Shown: one piece after another, positions 15,242 to 23,620 of the stretch
How positions within the stretch are numbered: position 1 is the stretch's first letter
Layout: each line of letters starts with the position of its first letter
Source of the DNA: Ruminococcus sp.
GTDB taxonomy: Bacteria > Bacillota > Clostridia > Oscillospirales > Ruminococcaceae
Direction: 5' to 3'
Length of the DNA: 33,862 bases
NCBI GenBank assembly: GCA_017634275.1
Contig: JAGBNQ010000004.1
Coordinates: 1 to 33,862 of the forward strand
The notes under the pieces: model-generated
Told to the model about the DNA's origin: nothing
Database searches by the model: none
What the model saw: only the letters and a program-made list of their open reading frames with translations
Translations under genes and position numbers: made by a program

Positions 15242-16669
15242 TTATTTTCTCCTTTTTTTCAGCATACCAAGCAGCATTTTCCTATATATCACAAGATACA
15301 AAAGCATCACAGCCATACCGCAGACAAGTGAAAAAACATAGCTGCCGCAAAGAAACAGACGCCAGATCACAAAAAAGGCTGCGAATACGCCGACATTGAG
15401 ATATACTTTTTTATTTATAACTATCAGATCCATTCTTATCAGCCAGAAAAGGCACATAAGTATAGACACGATATAGCCGATAACTGTAGCGATAGCTGCG
15501 CCCTCGCTGCCAATTGCCTTAATAAGCACAATGTTGAGTCCCACATTTACCGCCGCGCCCACAGAAAGCGAGCAAAGATTCATATAGGTCTTTTTAACTA
15601 TAGTGAACTGATTTGCAAGTATCTGATAAAGCATCAGAAGGAGCGGTGCCAGAAACAGATACGGCGCAATAAGGTAACCATCTATATACTCATCTGTAAA
15701 AAGAACGGTAAAGCCAAGCTTTGAAACTGACATAAGTGCCGCCGTTGCAGCAAATGACACTGCCCCCATATACTCAAAAATATTAGATTTGAGCTGAACC
15801 TGGTCATCATCATTCATAGTTGAGTAGGCAAAGTAGAGCCAACCGCCTGCGAATGCGGTATATATAAGGTTGCTTACATGGCCTATCTTTGATGCAACTG
15901 AATAGACACCCGTAAAATCAGTTCCAAGCAGCTTTGTTATCATTACCTTATCAGATGAATTATACACCCAGTAAACAAGAAAATTCGGCATAAGCGGCAA
16001 GCCTATCTTCAGAAGAGATATCAGCTTTTGCTTATCAAAATGCCTTATACCGAAATATTTTCTGTTCATCACCCCAAAGGATACTTCAAGAGTTACAGCC
16101 GCCACAACAGTCGCAATAGGCATAGCCATTATATACCAGCCCTTAAGTATCATCGGGATAGCCACAGAATATGATATTATAGGGGATATCGTATTTGTTA
16201 CAAGAAAGACCTTTCTTTTATTCTGTATCCTTGTAGGGGCTGAAACTATCTGGTTTGTTGCACTTATCAGAAAGCCTATTACTGTTATCACAACAAGCCC
16301 CTCATACTGCTCACCCTCAAAATACCAAGCGGCAATAGGCTTTCGCAGCACCGCACATATAATTGACAAAAAAACACTTGTTGACATAACGAACCACAGT
16401 GCCGTAGAGCAGATCTTCTGCTGCCATTCAAGAGATTCGTTATCAAAGAACAGCCGAAACATTGCATCATACATTCCGCACACTGCAAGTGCTGACGCAA
16501 ACGAGATAAATGTTGTAGAAAGGTCATTAAGGCCTAAATATTCACTTCCCGGGTAAAGCCTTGTTATAATGGGGAGCATAAGCATAGGGACAAACCTGCT
16601 TATCATTCCGCCAAGGCCGTATACAAGGAAGTTTTCTATAAATAATTTTCCCCGTCCCTTAGATTGCAT
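15242..16669 (-). CDS. Wzx-type flippase (MOP superfamily polysaccharide exporter)
   Basis: 475-residue protein with about 14 hydrophobic segments. The N-terminus (FLVYGLGGMISRFVPMLMLP, then TRLYPGSEYLGLNDL) and the middle PLMPNFLVYWVYNSSDKVMI block are typical of polysaccharide flippases. It would flip undecaprenyl-diphosphate-linked repeat units across the membrane for the polymerase at 13417. The ribosome binding site is weak (AAAGAAAG). It is separated from the ligase gene by 22 bases. Confidence 0.93.
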   Translation of the reverse strand: MQSKGRGKLFIENFLVYGLGGMISRFVPMLMLPIITRLYPGSEYLGLNDLSTTFISFASALAVCGMYDAMFRLFFDNESLEWQQKICSTALWFVMSTSVFLSIICAVLRKPIAAWYFEGEQYEGLVVITVIGFLISATNQIVSAPTRIQNKRKVFLVTNTISPIISYSVAIPMILKGWYIMAMPIATVVAAVTLEVSFGVMNRKYFGIRHFDKQKLISLLKIGLPLMPNFLVYWVYNSSDKVMITKLLGTDFTGVYSVASKIGHVSNLIYTAFAGGWLYFAYSTMNDDDQVQLKSNIFEYMGAVSFAATAALMSVSKLGFTVLFTDEYIDGYLIAPYLFLAPLLLMLYQILANQFTIVKKTYMNLCSLSVGAAVNVGLNIVLIKAIGSEGAAIATVIGYIVSILMCLFWLIRMDLIVINKKVYLNVGVFAAFFVIWRLFLCGSYVFSLVCGMAVMLLYLVIYRKMLLGMLKKRRK

Positions 16670-16691
16670 TTTCTTTCTTTACACTTCACTT

Positions 16692-18086
16692 TCAAAGCTC
16701 TTTATACATTATCTTACCCGTTTCGTTTTTGGGGAGCGAGCTGATATATTTCACATCAAACAGCGCCTTATAAAAGCCCGTCTTATCACACAGATATGTC
16801 AAAACATCATCTTTTATATCCGGGTCAGTCACATAGACCTTCATTTTATCATCACTGCCCGTGCAGGCAGCTTCGCAGCTAAAGCGCTCCTTTATCATCT
16901 TTTCCATCTGGTCAAGGCTCACTCTGTAGCCGAGCATTTTAAGGAAACGTGATTTTCTTCCGACGATATAATAAAAGCCGTCACTATCTCTTACCGCCAT
17001 ATCACCCGTATGGTATTCACCGTTAAACTCATCGCCCTTTAACAGGTCTTCCCTTGACACGGCATAGCCCATAGTGACATTAGGCCCTCTGTAAACAAGC
17101 TCACCCTCGGTATCTGGGGTGGTTATCACCTCGCCGTTTTCATCTATAAGCTCAGCCTCGCCGTTTGGGATAGGCTTGCCTATACTGCCCGTTTTCCTGC
17201 TTGCGTATTCGGGCGGCAAAAGCATCATTCTCGCGGCCGTTTCGGTAGTTCCGAAGGTCGCGATAAATCTTCTGCCCGACTGCTGCGCATACTCGGCAAG
17301 TGCTTTAAACGTCTTATCCGAAAGCCTGCCGCCTCCCTGCGCGAGCGTTTTAAGGTAAGGCAACTCCATTCTTGTAAACCTGAGCCTCAGCATAAGCTCA
17401 TAGCCGAAGGGAACACTTGTTATATTGGTAAGCTTATATTTTTTAATAAAATCCCAATACTCGGCGCTCATAATGTTTTCATTGGTAAGGTACACTACAG
17501 CGCCTGCATAGAGATGTGTATTCACCACATTGAGCCCCATTGTATAATTTATAGCAAGGTCACAAAGCGGACGCTCGGAAGAATCAAAACCAAAGGCCTT
17601 TGTGACATTTTCAGCATTTGCCTCAAGGTTGCCCTTTTTATACCTTACAAGCTTGGGGCTGCCGGTTGAGCCCGAGGTCGTCATAAGCAGCTCAAGCTCG
17701 GGGTTTATATCATACCTCTCAAAGCCCGTCTTTACAAAGGTATAGCCAAAGCTTTCAAGCAGGTCAGTCTGCCCGTCGGCAAAAGGCTTATAAGCGGAAG
17801 GCCGCCATACAAAGCCCGGCTCATAGGTATCATAAAGTCCTTTTAACAGCTCATCATCAATATGCGAGCTGAGCATTACGGGAACGCCGCCCGAGATAAC
17901 TGTTGAAAGATAAGAAAGCAGCGCCCCGATGGTATTATCACAAAGCAAAAACACAACACGGCGCGAAATATCAAGCTCACCGAGCCTGTCGGCTGCAGAA
18001 GTAACATCGCCAAGCCGCAAAGCGGTGTCGGATGAGTCGATCGCAATTATTTCATCAGTTTTTCTCTTATCAAGATCAAGAAACAT
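16692..18086 (-). CDS. AMP-dependent acyl ligase (ANL superfamily), probably loading the adjacent carrier protein
   Basis: Activates a carboxylic acid as acyl-AMP and passes it to a thiol. 464 residues, short for the family. Motifs: TTSGSTGSPKLV (136-147, phosphate loop), FGTTETAARM, GELVYRGPNVTMGY, YHTGDM, GRKSRFLKMLGYRVS (hinge) and NETGKIMYKEL with catalytic Lys458. The reductase and carrier protein genes lie just upstream in the same transcript, so the acceptor is probably that carrier, like DltA/DltC. The acid is unknown. GGGAAG precedes the ATG. Confidence 0.9.
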   Translation of the reverse strand: MFLDLDKRKTDEIIAIDSSDTALRLGDVTSAADRLGELDISRRVVFLLCDNTIGALLSYLSTVISGGVPVMLSSHIDDELLKGLYDTYEPGFVWRPSAYKPFADGQTDLLESFGYTFVKTGFERYDINPELELLMTTSGSTGSPKLVRYKKGNLEANAENVTKAFGFDSSERPLCDLAINYTMGLNVVNTHLYAGAVVYLTNENIMSAEYWDFIKKYKLTNITSVPFGYELMLRLRFTRMELPYLKTLAQGGGRLSDKTFKALAEYAQQSGRRFIATFGTTETAARMMLLPPEYASRKTGSIGKPIPNGEAELIDENGEVITTPDTEGELVYRGPNVTMGYAVSREDLLKGDEFNGEYHTGDMAVRDSDGFYYIVGRKSRFLKMLGYRVSLDQMEKMIKERFSCEAACTGSDDKMKVYVTDPDIKDDVLTYLCDKTGFYKALFDVKYISSLPKNETGKIMYKEL

Positions 18087-18101
18087 TTTTCTTCCCTCGG
18101 T

Positions 18102-18848
18102 TTAAATAATAGTACATCCGTCCACAGGCAATATCTGCCCTGAGATATAGGACGAATAGTCACACGCAAGCAGCAGGCAGCCACCTGCGATATCTTCGGG
18201 CGCTGCGATACGCCCCATAGATATATTGCTTATCCTGGCTGACAGCTTTTCTATATCAGCCTGATCCATCATTTCCGTCTTAGTAAGTCCCGGAGCTATA
18301 GAGTTGACCCTTATCTTTTTAGGCGCAAGCTCCTTAGCAGCCGACTTGGTAAGCGCTATAACAGCGCCCTTTGTAGCTGAATAAACAAGCTGCCCGGCAT
18401 TGCCGCGAAGGCCCACCATTGAGGATATATTTATTATACTGCCGCCATTTTCATTTCTTGCCATTATACGGCTGACAGCCTGTATCATCTCGATAGTGCC
18501 AAAAACATTCACCTTGAACATTTTCTCCATATTGGCAGAGGAAATCATTCCGATAAGCTCATTATACTCAACGCCTGCGTTATTTACAAGGACATCAATA
18601 TGCCCAAAACGTTTTTTTATTTCAAGCACATTGGCTCTTACCTGCGCGCTGTCGGAAATATCAAAGTAATACGGGAAAAGCCCGTCCTTATACTCGCTTT
18701 CATTCACCCACTCATCAGCGCTGCCCGGTACAAGGTCATTTACTATAACGCTTGCGCCCTCTTTAGCATAAAGCGAAACTATCGCCCTGCCAATACCGCG
18801 CGCACCGCCCGTAACTATTGCAACTTTTCCTTCAAGTAATCCGCTCAT
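18102..18848 (-). CDS. FabG-like short-chain dehydrogenase/reductase
   Basis: 248 residues, the classic SDR length. It has TGGARGIG (13-20), NNAG (89-92), the catalytic Ser in NISSMVG, Tyr156 and Lys160 in YSATK, and the VNSIAPGLTKT motif common in 3-oxoacyl-ACP reductases. It lies between the carrier protein and the ligase. It may reduce a keto group on the carrier-bound acyl chain, or make a hydroxy acid from a free precursor. No ketosynthase or dehydratase is adjacent, so it is not part of a full fatty acid cycle. GGAGAATAAGCTGAT precedes the start. Confidence 0.9.
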   Translation of the reverse strand: MSGLLEGKVAIVTGGARGIGRAIVSLYAKEGASVIVNDLVPGSADEWVNESEYKDGLFPYYFDISDSAQVRANVLEIKKRFGHIDVLVNNAGVEYNELIGMISSANMEKMFKVNVFGTIEMIQAVSRIMARNENGGSIINISSMVGLRGNAGQLVYSATKGAVIALTKSAAKELAPKKIRVNSIAPGLTKTEMMDQADIEKLSARISNISMGRIAAPEDIAGGCLLLACDYSSYISGQILPVDGCTII

Positions 18849-18854
18849 ATCAGC

Positions 18855-19100
18855 TTATTCTCCAAACGAAACGCCGTATTTTTCAAGTATGCTTTTTCCG
18901 TTTTCATATCCGCCGAAGTGAAGGATATCCTCAGAATCTATCAGGATATCGAAATTCTCTTCAAGCTCGGAGATAAGCGTAAGGTGGATAAAGGAATCCC
19001 ACTTTTCCACAGCTTTGAAGGTGAAATTCTCATCAAGCTCAGTATCAGTTACATCGAACACCGATTTGAAGATGTCGTTATATTTTTCAAGGTTTGTCAT
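18855..19100 (-). CDS. Acyl carrier protein
   Basis: 81-residue acidic helical protein. The attachment motif is WDSF with Ser36 as the phosphopantetheine site, followed by the helix HLTLISELEENFDI and a second acidic helix; DSF replaces the usual DSL. I start at 19100 rather than the ATG at 19115 because GGGAGG lies 7 bases before MTNLEK and the longer form would read through it. It is tightly followed by the reductase and the ligase. A carrier this specific to a glycan operon most likely delivers one acyl group for sugar decoration and not housekeeping fatty acid synthesis. Confidence 0.9.
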   Translation of the reverse strand: MTNLEKYNDIFKSVFDVTDTELDENFTFKAVEKWDSFIHLTLISELEENFDILIDSEDILHFGGYENGKSILEKYGVSFGE

Positions 19101-19124
19101 TTTTATGCCTCCCAATCAAGCTTA

Positions 19125-20213
19125 TCAGAATTCATTGATACATTCTATCACATAGTTTACTTCTTCATCGGTCATTCCGTTAAACAGCGGAAGACTAAGC
19201 ACATTTTTTGCATATTTTTCGGTTATGGGGAATTCGCCCTCCTTATGCCCGAGAAACTCATAGCATTTCTGAAGATGAGGCGGTATCGGGTAATGTATCT
19301 GAACGTGTATGCCCTTATCTTCAAGAAAGCTCATAAGGCGTTCTCTTTCCTCACAGCGAACGACGAACAAGTGCCATACATGAGTCGCATTATCGCGCAG
19401 TGAGGGCAATATTATCTTGCTGTTATCAATTCCTTCAAGGTACATTTTTGCTATTTTTCTTCTCTGAGCGATAAGCTCGTCAAGATGCGTAAGCTTTATG
19501 CGCAAAAATGCCGCCTGTATCTCGTCCATTCTTGAATTGACACCGCAGAGGTCATTATGATATTTTATGCTGCTGCCATAGTTTCTTAATGTCTTTATTC
19601 TGTTTGCAAGGTCCTCGTTATCTGTTATAACAGCACCCGAATCGCCGAAAGCCCCAAGATTTTTCGTTGGGTAAAAGCTAAAGCAGCCTATATCGCCCCA
19701 TGTGCCTATCTTTTTGCCGCTAAACTCACTGTTATGAGCCTGGGCGCAGTCCTCAATAACGAAAAGCGAATGCTTTTTGGCTATTTCACATATTCTGCCC
19801 ATATCCGCAGACTGCCCGTAGAGGTGTACCACCATTACAGCCTTAGTCTTATCTGTAATTGCAGCCTCTATCTTCCCTGCATCTATGCAATAGTATTCAT
19901 CAGGCTCGACAAATACGGGTGTTGCGCCTTCCTCGACCACGCCCATAACTGTAGCTATAAAGGTATTAGCAGGAACTATGACCTCATCACCCTTACCTAT
20001 GCCGAGCGCCCTTACAGCAAGCCTCAAAGCGTCAAGTCCGCTGTTTAGTGCCGCGCAGTACTTTGAGCCCATATACTGAGCATATTCCTTTTCAAATGAA
20101 CTTACCTCATTTCCGAGGATATACCAGCCCGATTCAAGCACTCGTTTAGCAGCATCTAAATATTCATCAGCATACATATTATACTGTCTGTCAAGTCTGT
20201 CACTTACTTTCAT
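19125..20213 (-). CDS. dTDP-3-keto-6-deoxyhexose aminotransferase (FdtB/QdtB-like)
   Basis: PLP-dependent DegT/DnrJ/EryC1/StrS aminotransferase that would put an amino group on carbon 3 of dTDP-3-keto-6-deoxyhexose, using glutamate. 362 residues. SGWYILGNEV and NSGLDALRLAVRALGIGKGD at the N-terminus, EDCAQAHNS for cofactor contacts, and Lys184 in FYPTKNLGAFGDSGA as the Schiff-base lysine. It overlaps the ketoisomerase gene by 14 bases; that pairing is the diagnostic FdtA-FdtB arrangement. GAGGAACAGAC precedes the ATG. Confidence 0.92.
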   Translation of the reverse strand: MKVSDRLDRQYNMYADEYLDAAKRVLESGWYILGNEVSSFEKEYAQYMGSKYCAALNSGLDALRLAVRALGIGKGDEVIVPANTFIATVMGVVEEGATPVFVEPDEYYCIDAGKIEAAITDKTKAVMVVHLYGQSADMGRICEIAKKHSLFVIEDCAQAHNSEFSGKKIGTWGDIGCFSFYPTKNLGAFGDSGAVITDNEDLANRIKTLRNYGSSIKYHNDLCGVNSRMDEIQAAFLRIKLTHLDELIAQRRKIAKMYLEGIDNSKIILPSLRDNATHVWHLFVVRCEERERLMSFLEDKGIHVQIHYPIPPHLQKCYEFLGHKEGEFPITEKYAKNVLSLPLFNGMTDEEVNYVIECINEF

Positions 20214-20613
20214 GTCTGTTCCTCACATACTCCAAAAATTCATCATAATCTCTGATATAATCAGATTCATCATAAAGCTCCGACGCAAGCACCATAAGCA
20301 CCGCATCGGGCGAAAAGTCAAACATTTCGCGCCACATATCATTTTTTACATACAAGCCCTCATACGGCTTTTCAAGCGGTATGATCTTTTTTTCCGAGCC
20401 GTTATCAAGCCTTATCTTACAGCTTCCGTGAATACAGATAAGTATCTGTTCAAGCTTTTTATGAGCATGATAGCCGCGGGTAACACCCTGAGCGGTGTCA
20501 TACATATAATAGACCCGTTTTATTTTAAAAGGGATATCTTTGAATTCTTCCAGCGCTACAAGCTGACCTCTTTCATCACCGTGCGGCTGAAAGACATATT
20601 TTATCACCTGCAT
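20200..20613 (-). CDS. dTDP-4-keto-6-deoxyglucose 3,4-ketoisomerase (FdtA/QdtA-like cupin)
   Basis: 137-residue cupin of the WxcM-like family that moves the keto group of the RfbB product from carbon 4 to carbon 3. Motifs: IPFKIKRVYYMYDT, GYHAHKKLEQILIC with the metal/catalytic His pair, GLYVKNDMWREMF, and ESDYIRDYDEFL at the C-terminus. Product stereochemistry decides between Fuc3N and Qui3N sugars. From memory the two enzyme types differ at two active-site positions; this protein has Arg15 (FdtA-like) and Arg95 (QdtA-like), so I leave the sugar open. GGAGGAATAATCA precedes the ATG, 3 bases after the glycosyltransferase stop. Confidence 0.93.
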   Translation of the reverse strand: MQVIKYVFQPHGDERGQLVALEEFKDIPFKIKRVYYMYDTAQGVTRGYHAHKKLEQILICIHGSCKIRLDNGSEKKIIPLEKPYEGLYVKNDMWREMFDFSPDAVLMVLASELYDESDYIRDYDEFLEYVRNRHESK

Positions 20614-20616
20614 TGA

Positions 20617-21618
20617 TTATTCCTCCATTATCTTGCTCATAAATTGCTTATCATAAGATGTTTCAGTATAGCACTTTCCCAAACGAACATGGAGAATTCT
20701 ACATATTTTCCAAAACTGAGTACCGGGAGATGTCAATAGTAAACTGATATTCTTCGTTAGCAAATTGTCTCGATTCATTGAATAATATCGTTTCAGTTTT
20801 TTTCTAAACTTATCATTGCGCTTATCAGCTATGACAAGCTTTTCGATCACTTTTTCTTCTTCCAGCATTATCCTTTTCCATTTTGATTCCTTAGTTGTAG
20901 ATACTCCTGTTCCAAATTCGTACATTATGATACTCTTATCATAGTGAACTATCGGTATATCATCAAGCAGCATAAATCTATAGAGTACATCCTCCATATA
21001 TTTGACCTTGCCAAGAATCATTTCGCAGTACTTAAGGACAAGCTCTCTCTTTACAAAATATGCAGCCCCGAGAGTATAGTCTTTCAGCAGCCAGCAATTA
21101 GATTTAACAACACTATATCTATACTTTTTCTCATCATATATCACATTAAGGTTGGGTCTTCGGATGTTTTTATGCACAGGTCTTATTGTTTTATTATTCA
21201 TTTGGAAATACACAGCATTTCCAAATGCAGCGTCAAGGCCGCGCTTTTTCATATACTTATATATATCACTAAGTGTATTTTCATTATAAAAGTAATCCCC
21301 GGGGGATATGCCCTTTAGGAACTCTCCCTCAGCCTTTACAAGACCGCTGTAAAAGTTTTTGGTAATTCCGAGATTGATTTCATTAGCCACCAGCACATAA
21401 TCGGAGAAACCGTGCTTTTCAAAAAGTGCCCTTATATCATCAAAATAATTATTCTTTGACCCGTCATCAGCCACAATTATCTGCATATGAACATCTTTTT
21501 GATAGAGGATAGATCTGAGCGTCGATATTAGTTTTTTACGATCAGGATTGTATGATATTACAAGAACCGATACATCATACTTATATTGTGTTTTTTTCAA
21601 TGCCGATTTCCCCTTCAT
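20617..21618 (-). CDS. Family 2 glycosyltransferase
   Basis: 333-residue GT-A fold enzyme. VSVLVISYNPDRKKL and ADDGSKNN (DDGS at 51-54) form the nucleotide-binding half. The expected D-X-D region reads GISPGDYF (103-110), so only one Asp is in the usual place. A long basic C-terminus follows. It probably adds one sugar of the repeat unit at the inner membrane face. No ribosome binding site precedes the ATG at 21618; a TTG at 21600 with AAGGGG 9 bases upstream is an equally good start. The stretch is AT-rich by eye compared with the operon ends. Confidence 0.88.
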   Translation of the reverse strand: MKGKSALKKTQYKYDVSVLVISYNPDRKKLISTLRSILYQKDVHMQIIVADDGSKNNYFDDIRALFEKHGFSDYVLVANEINLGITKNFYSGLVKAEGEFLKGISPGDYFYNENTLSDIYKYMKKRGLDAAFGNAVYFQMNNKTIRPVHKNIRRPNLNVIYDEKKYRYSVVKSNCWLLKDYTLGAAYFVKRELVLKYCEMILGKVKYMEDVLYRFMLLDDIPIVHYDKSIIMYEFGTGVSTTKESKWKRIMLEEEKVIEKLVIADKRNDKFRKKLKRYYSMNRDNLLTKNISLLLTSPGTQFWKICRILHVRLGKCYTETSYDKQFMSKIMEE

Positions 21619-21621
21619 TTT

Positions 21622-22545
21622 TTATATATAAACAAGTAAAACCTTTACTATAAAAACAAACCTGCTCTCTTTTTCCGTTTTAAACCTATCAGCATTCTTT
21701 ATAAGCTTAAGCCGCGTTTTCAGGTCATTTCTGTAATATGCCATAAGCTCGACATAATCCCTGTCGGCAAAATCGGCATCTCCAAGCGCTCTGAGGACGT
21801 ACCTTGCCGAATTACTGCGAAGGTTTTTAACGGTTTTATGCATAAAGCGCACAGCTCGCTCGCAAAACGATACTTCCCTAATGCCAACGACATTATTGTC
21901 ATGTATTCTATAAAGGATATATGAATCATGATCATATACTACCTTACCCACAGCAAATGCCAACAGAATCGTCCAGGCATCATGATTTCGTATATATAAA
22001 TAATCCTTCCCGGGTTTTCTCACTTTTCTGACAAGCTGTGCAAGCTCGTTATTAAACACCATAGTACAGCCGTACATTTTATTACTGCTCAGATTTGACA
22101 GCAGAGTGATCTCAGGCGGCTCATCAAACCTCAGCCCCAACTCCTCGCCGTTTTTATATATCCTCTGATTGGAGCAATAAAGTGCAGGCCCGTCTATATC
22201 CTCGATAGAGCGGATACCTCTTATAAGCTTTTCTTCAAGCCAGATATCGTCCTGATCGGAAAAGGCATAATAATCAAACGGCCCCTTATACTTTGCGGCA
22301 AAACACAAAAGCTTCAGAAAGCTCGCCCCGGGGCGCAGGTTTCTTCCGTCAAAGTATAAATGGATATTGCCGTTTTGTCTGACATACTCCAAAATAATAT
22401 TTCTCGTTTCATCGCTCGACCCGTCATCTCTGATATAAAGAGTAACATCTACGTCCTTCTGTGCAAGAATGCTGTCTATCTGCTCTCTTATATACTTTTC
22501 GCCGTTATATGTACTCATCAAAACAGCGATCTTTGGTCTGTCCAT
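21622..22545 (-). CDS. Family 2 glycosyltransferase (rhamnosyltransferase-like)
   Basis: 307 residues. AVLMSTYNGEKYIREQIDSI, IRDDGSSDET (DDGS at 40-43) and FSDQDDIWLEEKL (96-108) are the textbook motifs of the GT2 group that includes many rhamnosyltransferases, so it may use the dTDP-rhamnose made in this operon. The frame opens at a GTG at 22554, but GGAG lies 10 bases before the ATG at 22545, which I take as the start. The C-terminus is hydrophobic (FVFIVKVLLVYI), perhaps a membrane contact. Confidence 0.9.
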   Translation of the reverse strand: MDRPKIAVLMSTYNGEKYIREQIDSILAQKDVDVTLYIRDDGSSDETRNIILEYVRQNGNIHLYFDGRNLRPGASFLKLLCFAAKYKGPFDYYAFSDQDDIWLEEKLIRGIRSIEDIDGPALYCSNQRIYKNGEELGLRFDEPPEITLLSNLSSNKMYGCTMVFNNELAQLVRKVRKPGKDYLYIRNHDAWTILLAFAVGKVVYDHDSYILYRIHDNNVVGIREVSFCERAVRFMHKTVKNLRSNSARYVLRALGDADFADRDYVELMAYYRNDLKTRLKLIKNADRFKTEKESRFVFIVKVLLVYI

Positions 22546-22565
22546 TTTATACACACTCCATAGTT

Positions 22566-23615
22566 TTATTCACCGCGCAAAATAGCAAGTGTATGTGCTA
22601 TACCTTCATCTACCGTATATCTGCCCTTCCAGCCGAGCCCCTCAAGCTTTGAGGAATCAAGTACCTGCTTGGCTATCGGCGTAAGCTGAGCCTTCTGCAC
22701 CTCATCGGGGTCGGTAAACACCACATTAACGCCTGCCGCGGCCGCTATTGTATGAGCAAGGCCTGCAATAGTCGTTCTTGATATAGGTGTGGCAATATTA
22801 TAAGCCTCGCCGCCGATGCCTTTGGTAAGAACGGTGAGTATAGCCGAGGCAGTATCTGCGATATAGGTATATGACCTCTCCTGCGTTCCTGCACTCGTCA
22901 AAACGATATCCTCACCTGCAAGCGCATTATTGACAAACTGAACATTTGCCCTGTTATCGTTTTTAGTGGCATTTGCGCCGTAGGTATGGCTTGGTCTTAC
23001 TATTACGGTATCAAGCCCGAACTGTTTCATATACGAAACGCAAAGAGTTTCCGCGCACCTTTTGCTGTTAGGGTAGCAGGAGCGCACAGAGGTAGGGTCA
23101 ACATATCCTCCATAGCTCTCATTAAAGCTTTCAAGACTCAGATCCCCCTGCCCGTACACCTCCCCCGAGGAGATATATAGAAATCTTTTCGTCTTATGCG
23201 CCAAAGCATGGTCAAGGAGATACTTTGTGCCCCCGATATTACTCATTATCGTACCCACGGGGTCGCTATTGAATGCGGCAGGGAATGCATTGCTCGCCGC
23301 GTGGATAATAAAATCTGCATCAAAATCAAACTCTGGCTTTTCGTTAACATTTGATTCTATCAGCACAAGCTTATCGGTATCCGCTCCCTCAAATCTCGCC
23401 CTGAGCCTCTCTAAAGAAAGATCAAGCGCATAGACAGTGATCTCACTTTGCATAAGCTTATTCATCATAAGCAGCATATCTGTAAGATATGAGCCTATAA
23501 GCCCCGCAGCGCCCGTGATCATTACCGAGCTGCCGAAAAGCTTAGCTGCATCGGCAACATTTTCCACTGCACCGCGCAGGTCATCGGCATAGGTCTTACT
23601 ATTTAAAAATCCCAT
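22566..23615 (-). CDS. Extended SDR: NAD-dependent nucleotide-sugar epimerase/dehydratase/reductase
   Basis: 349-residue extended SDR with ITGAAGLIGS (GxxGxxG at 35-41), YISSGEVYGQGD, and the catalytic Tyr181-X3-Lys185 in CYPNSKRCAETL. It lacks the Thr-Asp-Glu triad of dehydratases (SSGE instead), so epimerase or reductase activity is likelier than 4,6-dehydration. It lies 5 bases from an IspD/TarI-like cytidylyltransferase and next to LicD. From memory, an SDR/cytidylyltransferase pair makes CDP-mannitol (Mnp1/Mnp2) in some pneumococcal capsules, so a CDP-linked sugar or alditol is a reasonable substrate here. Confidence 0.85.
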   Translation of the reverse strand: MGFLNSKTYADDLRGAVENVADAAKLFGSSVMITGAAGLIGSYLTDMLLMMNKLMQSEITVYALDLSLERLRARFEGADTDKLVLIESNVNEKPEFDFDADFIIHAASNAFPAAFNSDPVGTIMSNIGGTKYLLDHALAHKTKRFLYISSGEVYGQGDLSLESFNESYGGYVDPTSVRSCYPNSKRCAETLCVSYMKQFGLDTVIVRPSHTYGANATKNDNRANVQFVNNALAGEDIVLTSAGTQERSYTYIADTASAILTVLTKGIGGEAYNIATPISRTTIAGLAHTIAAAAGVNVVFTDPDEVQKAQLTPIAKQVLDSSKLEGLGWKGRYTVDEGIAHTLAILRGE

Positions 23616-23620
23616 ATTTA

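Noticed and set aside
16692-19100. Fatty acid or polyketide synthesis cluster
   Set aside because: Carrier, ligase and reductase are present, but there is no ketosynthase, dehydratase, acyltransferase or phosphopantetheinyl transferase gene, so chain extension is not supported.
22566-23615. The missing PglF-type 4,6-dehydratase
   Set aside because: The product is a soluble extended SDR of 349 residues without the dehydratase triad and without the membrane region of PglF; its neighbours point to a CDP-linked substrate.
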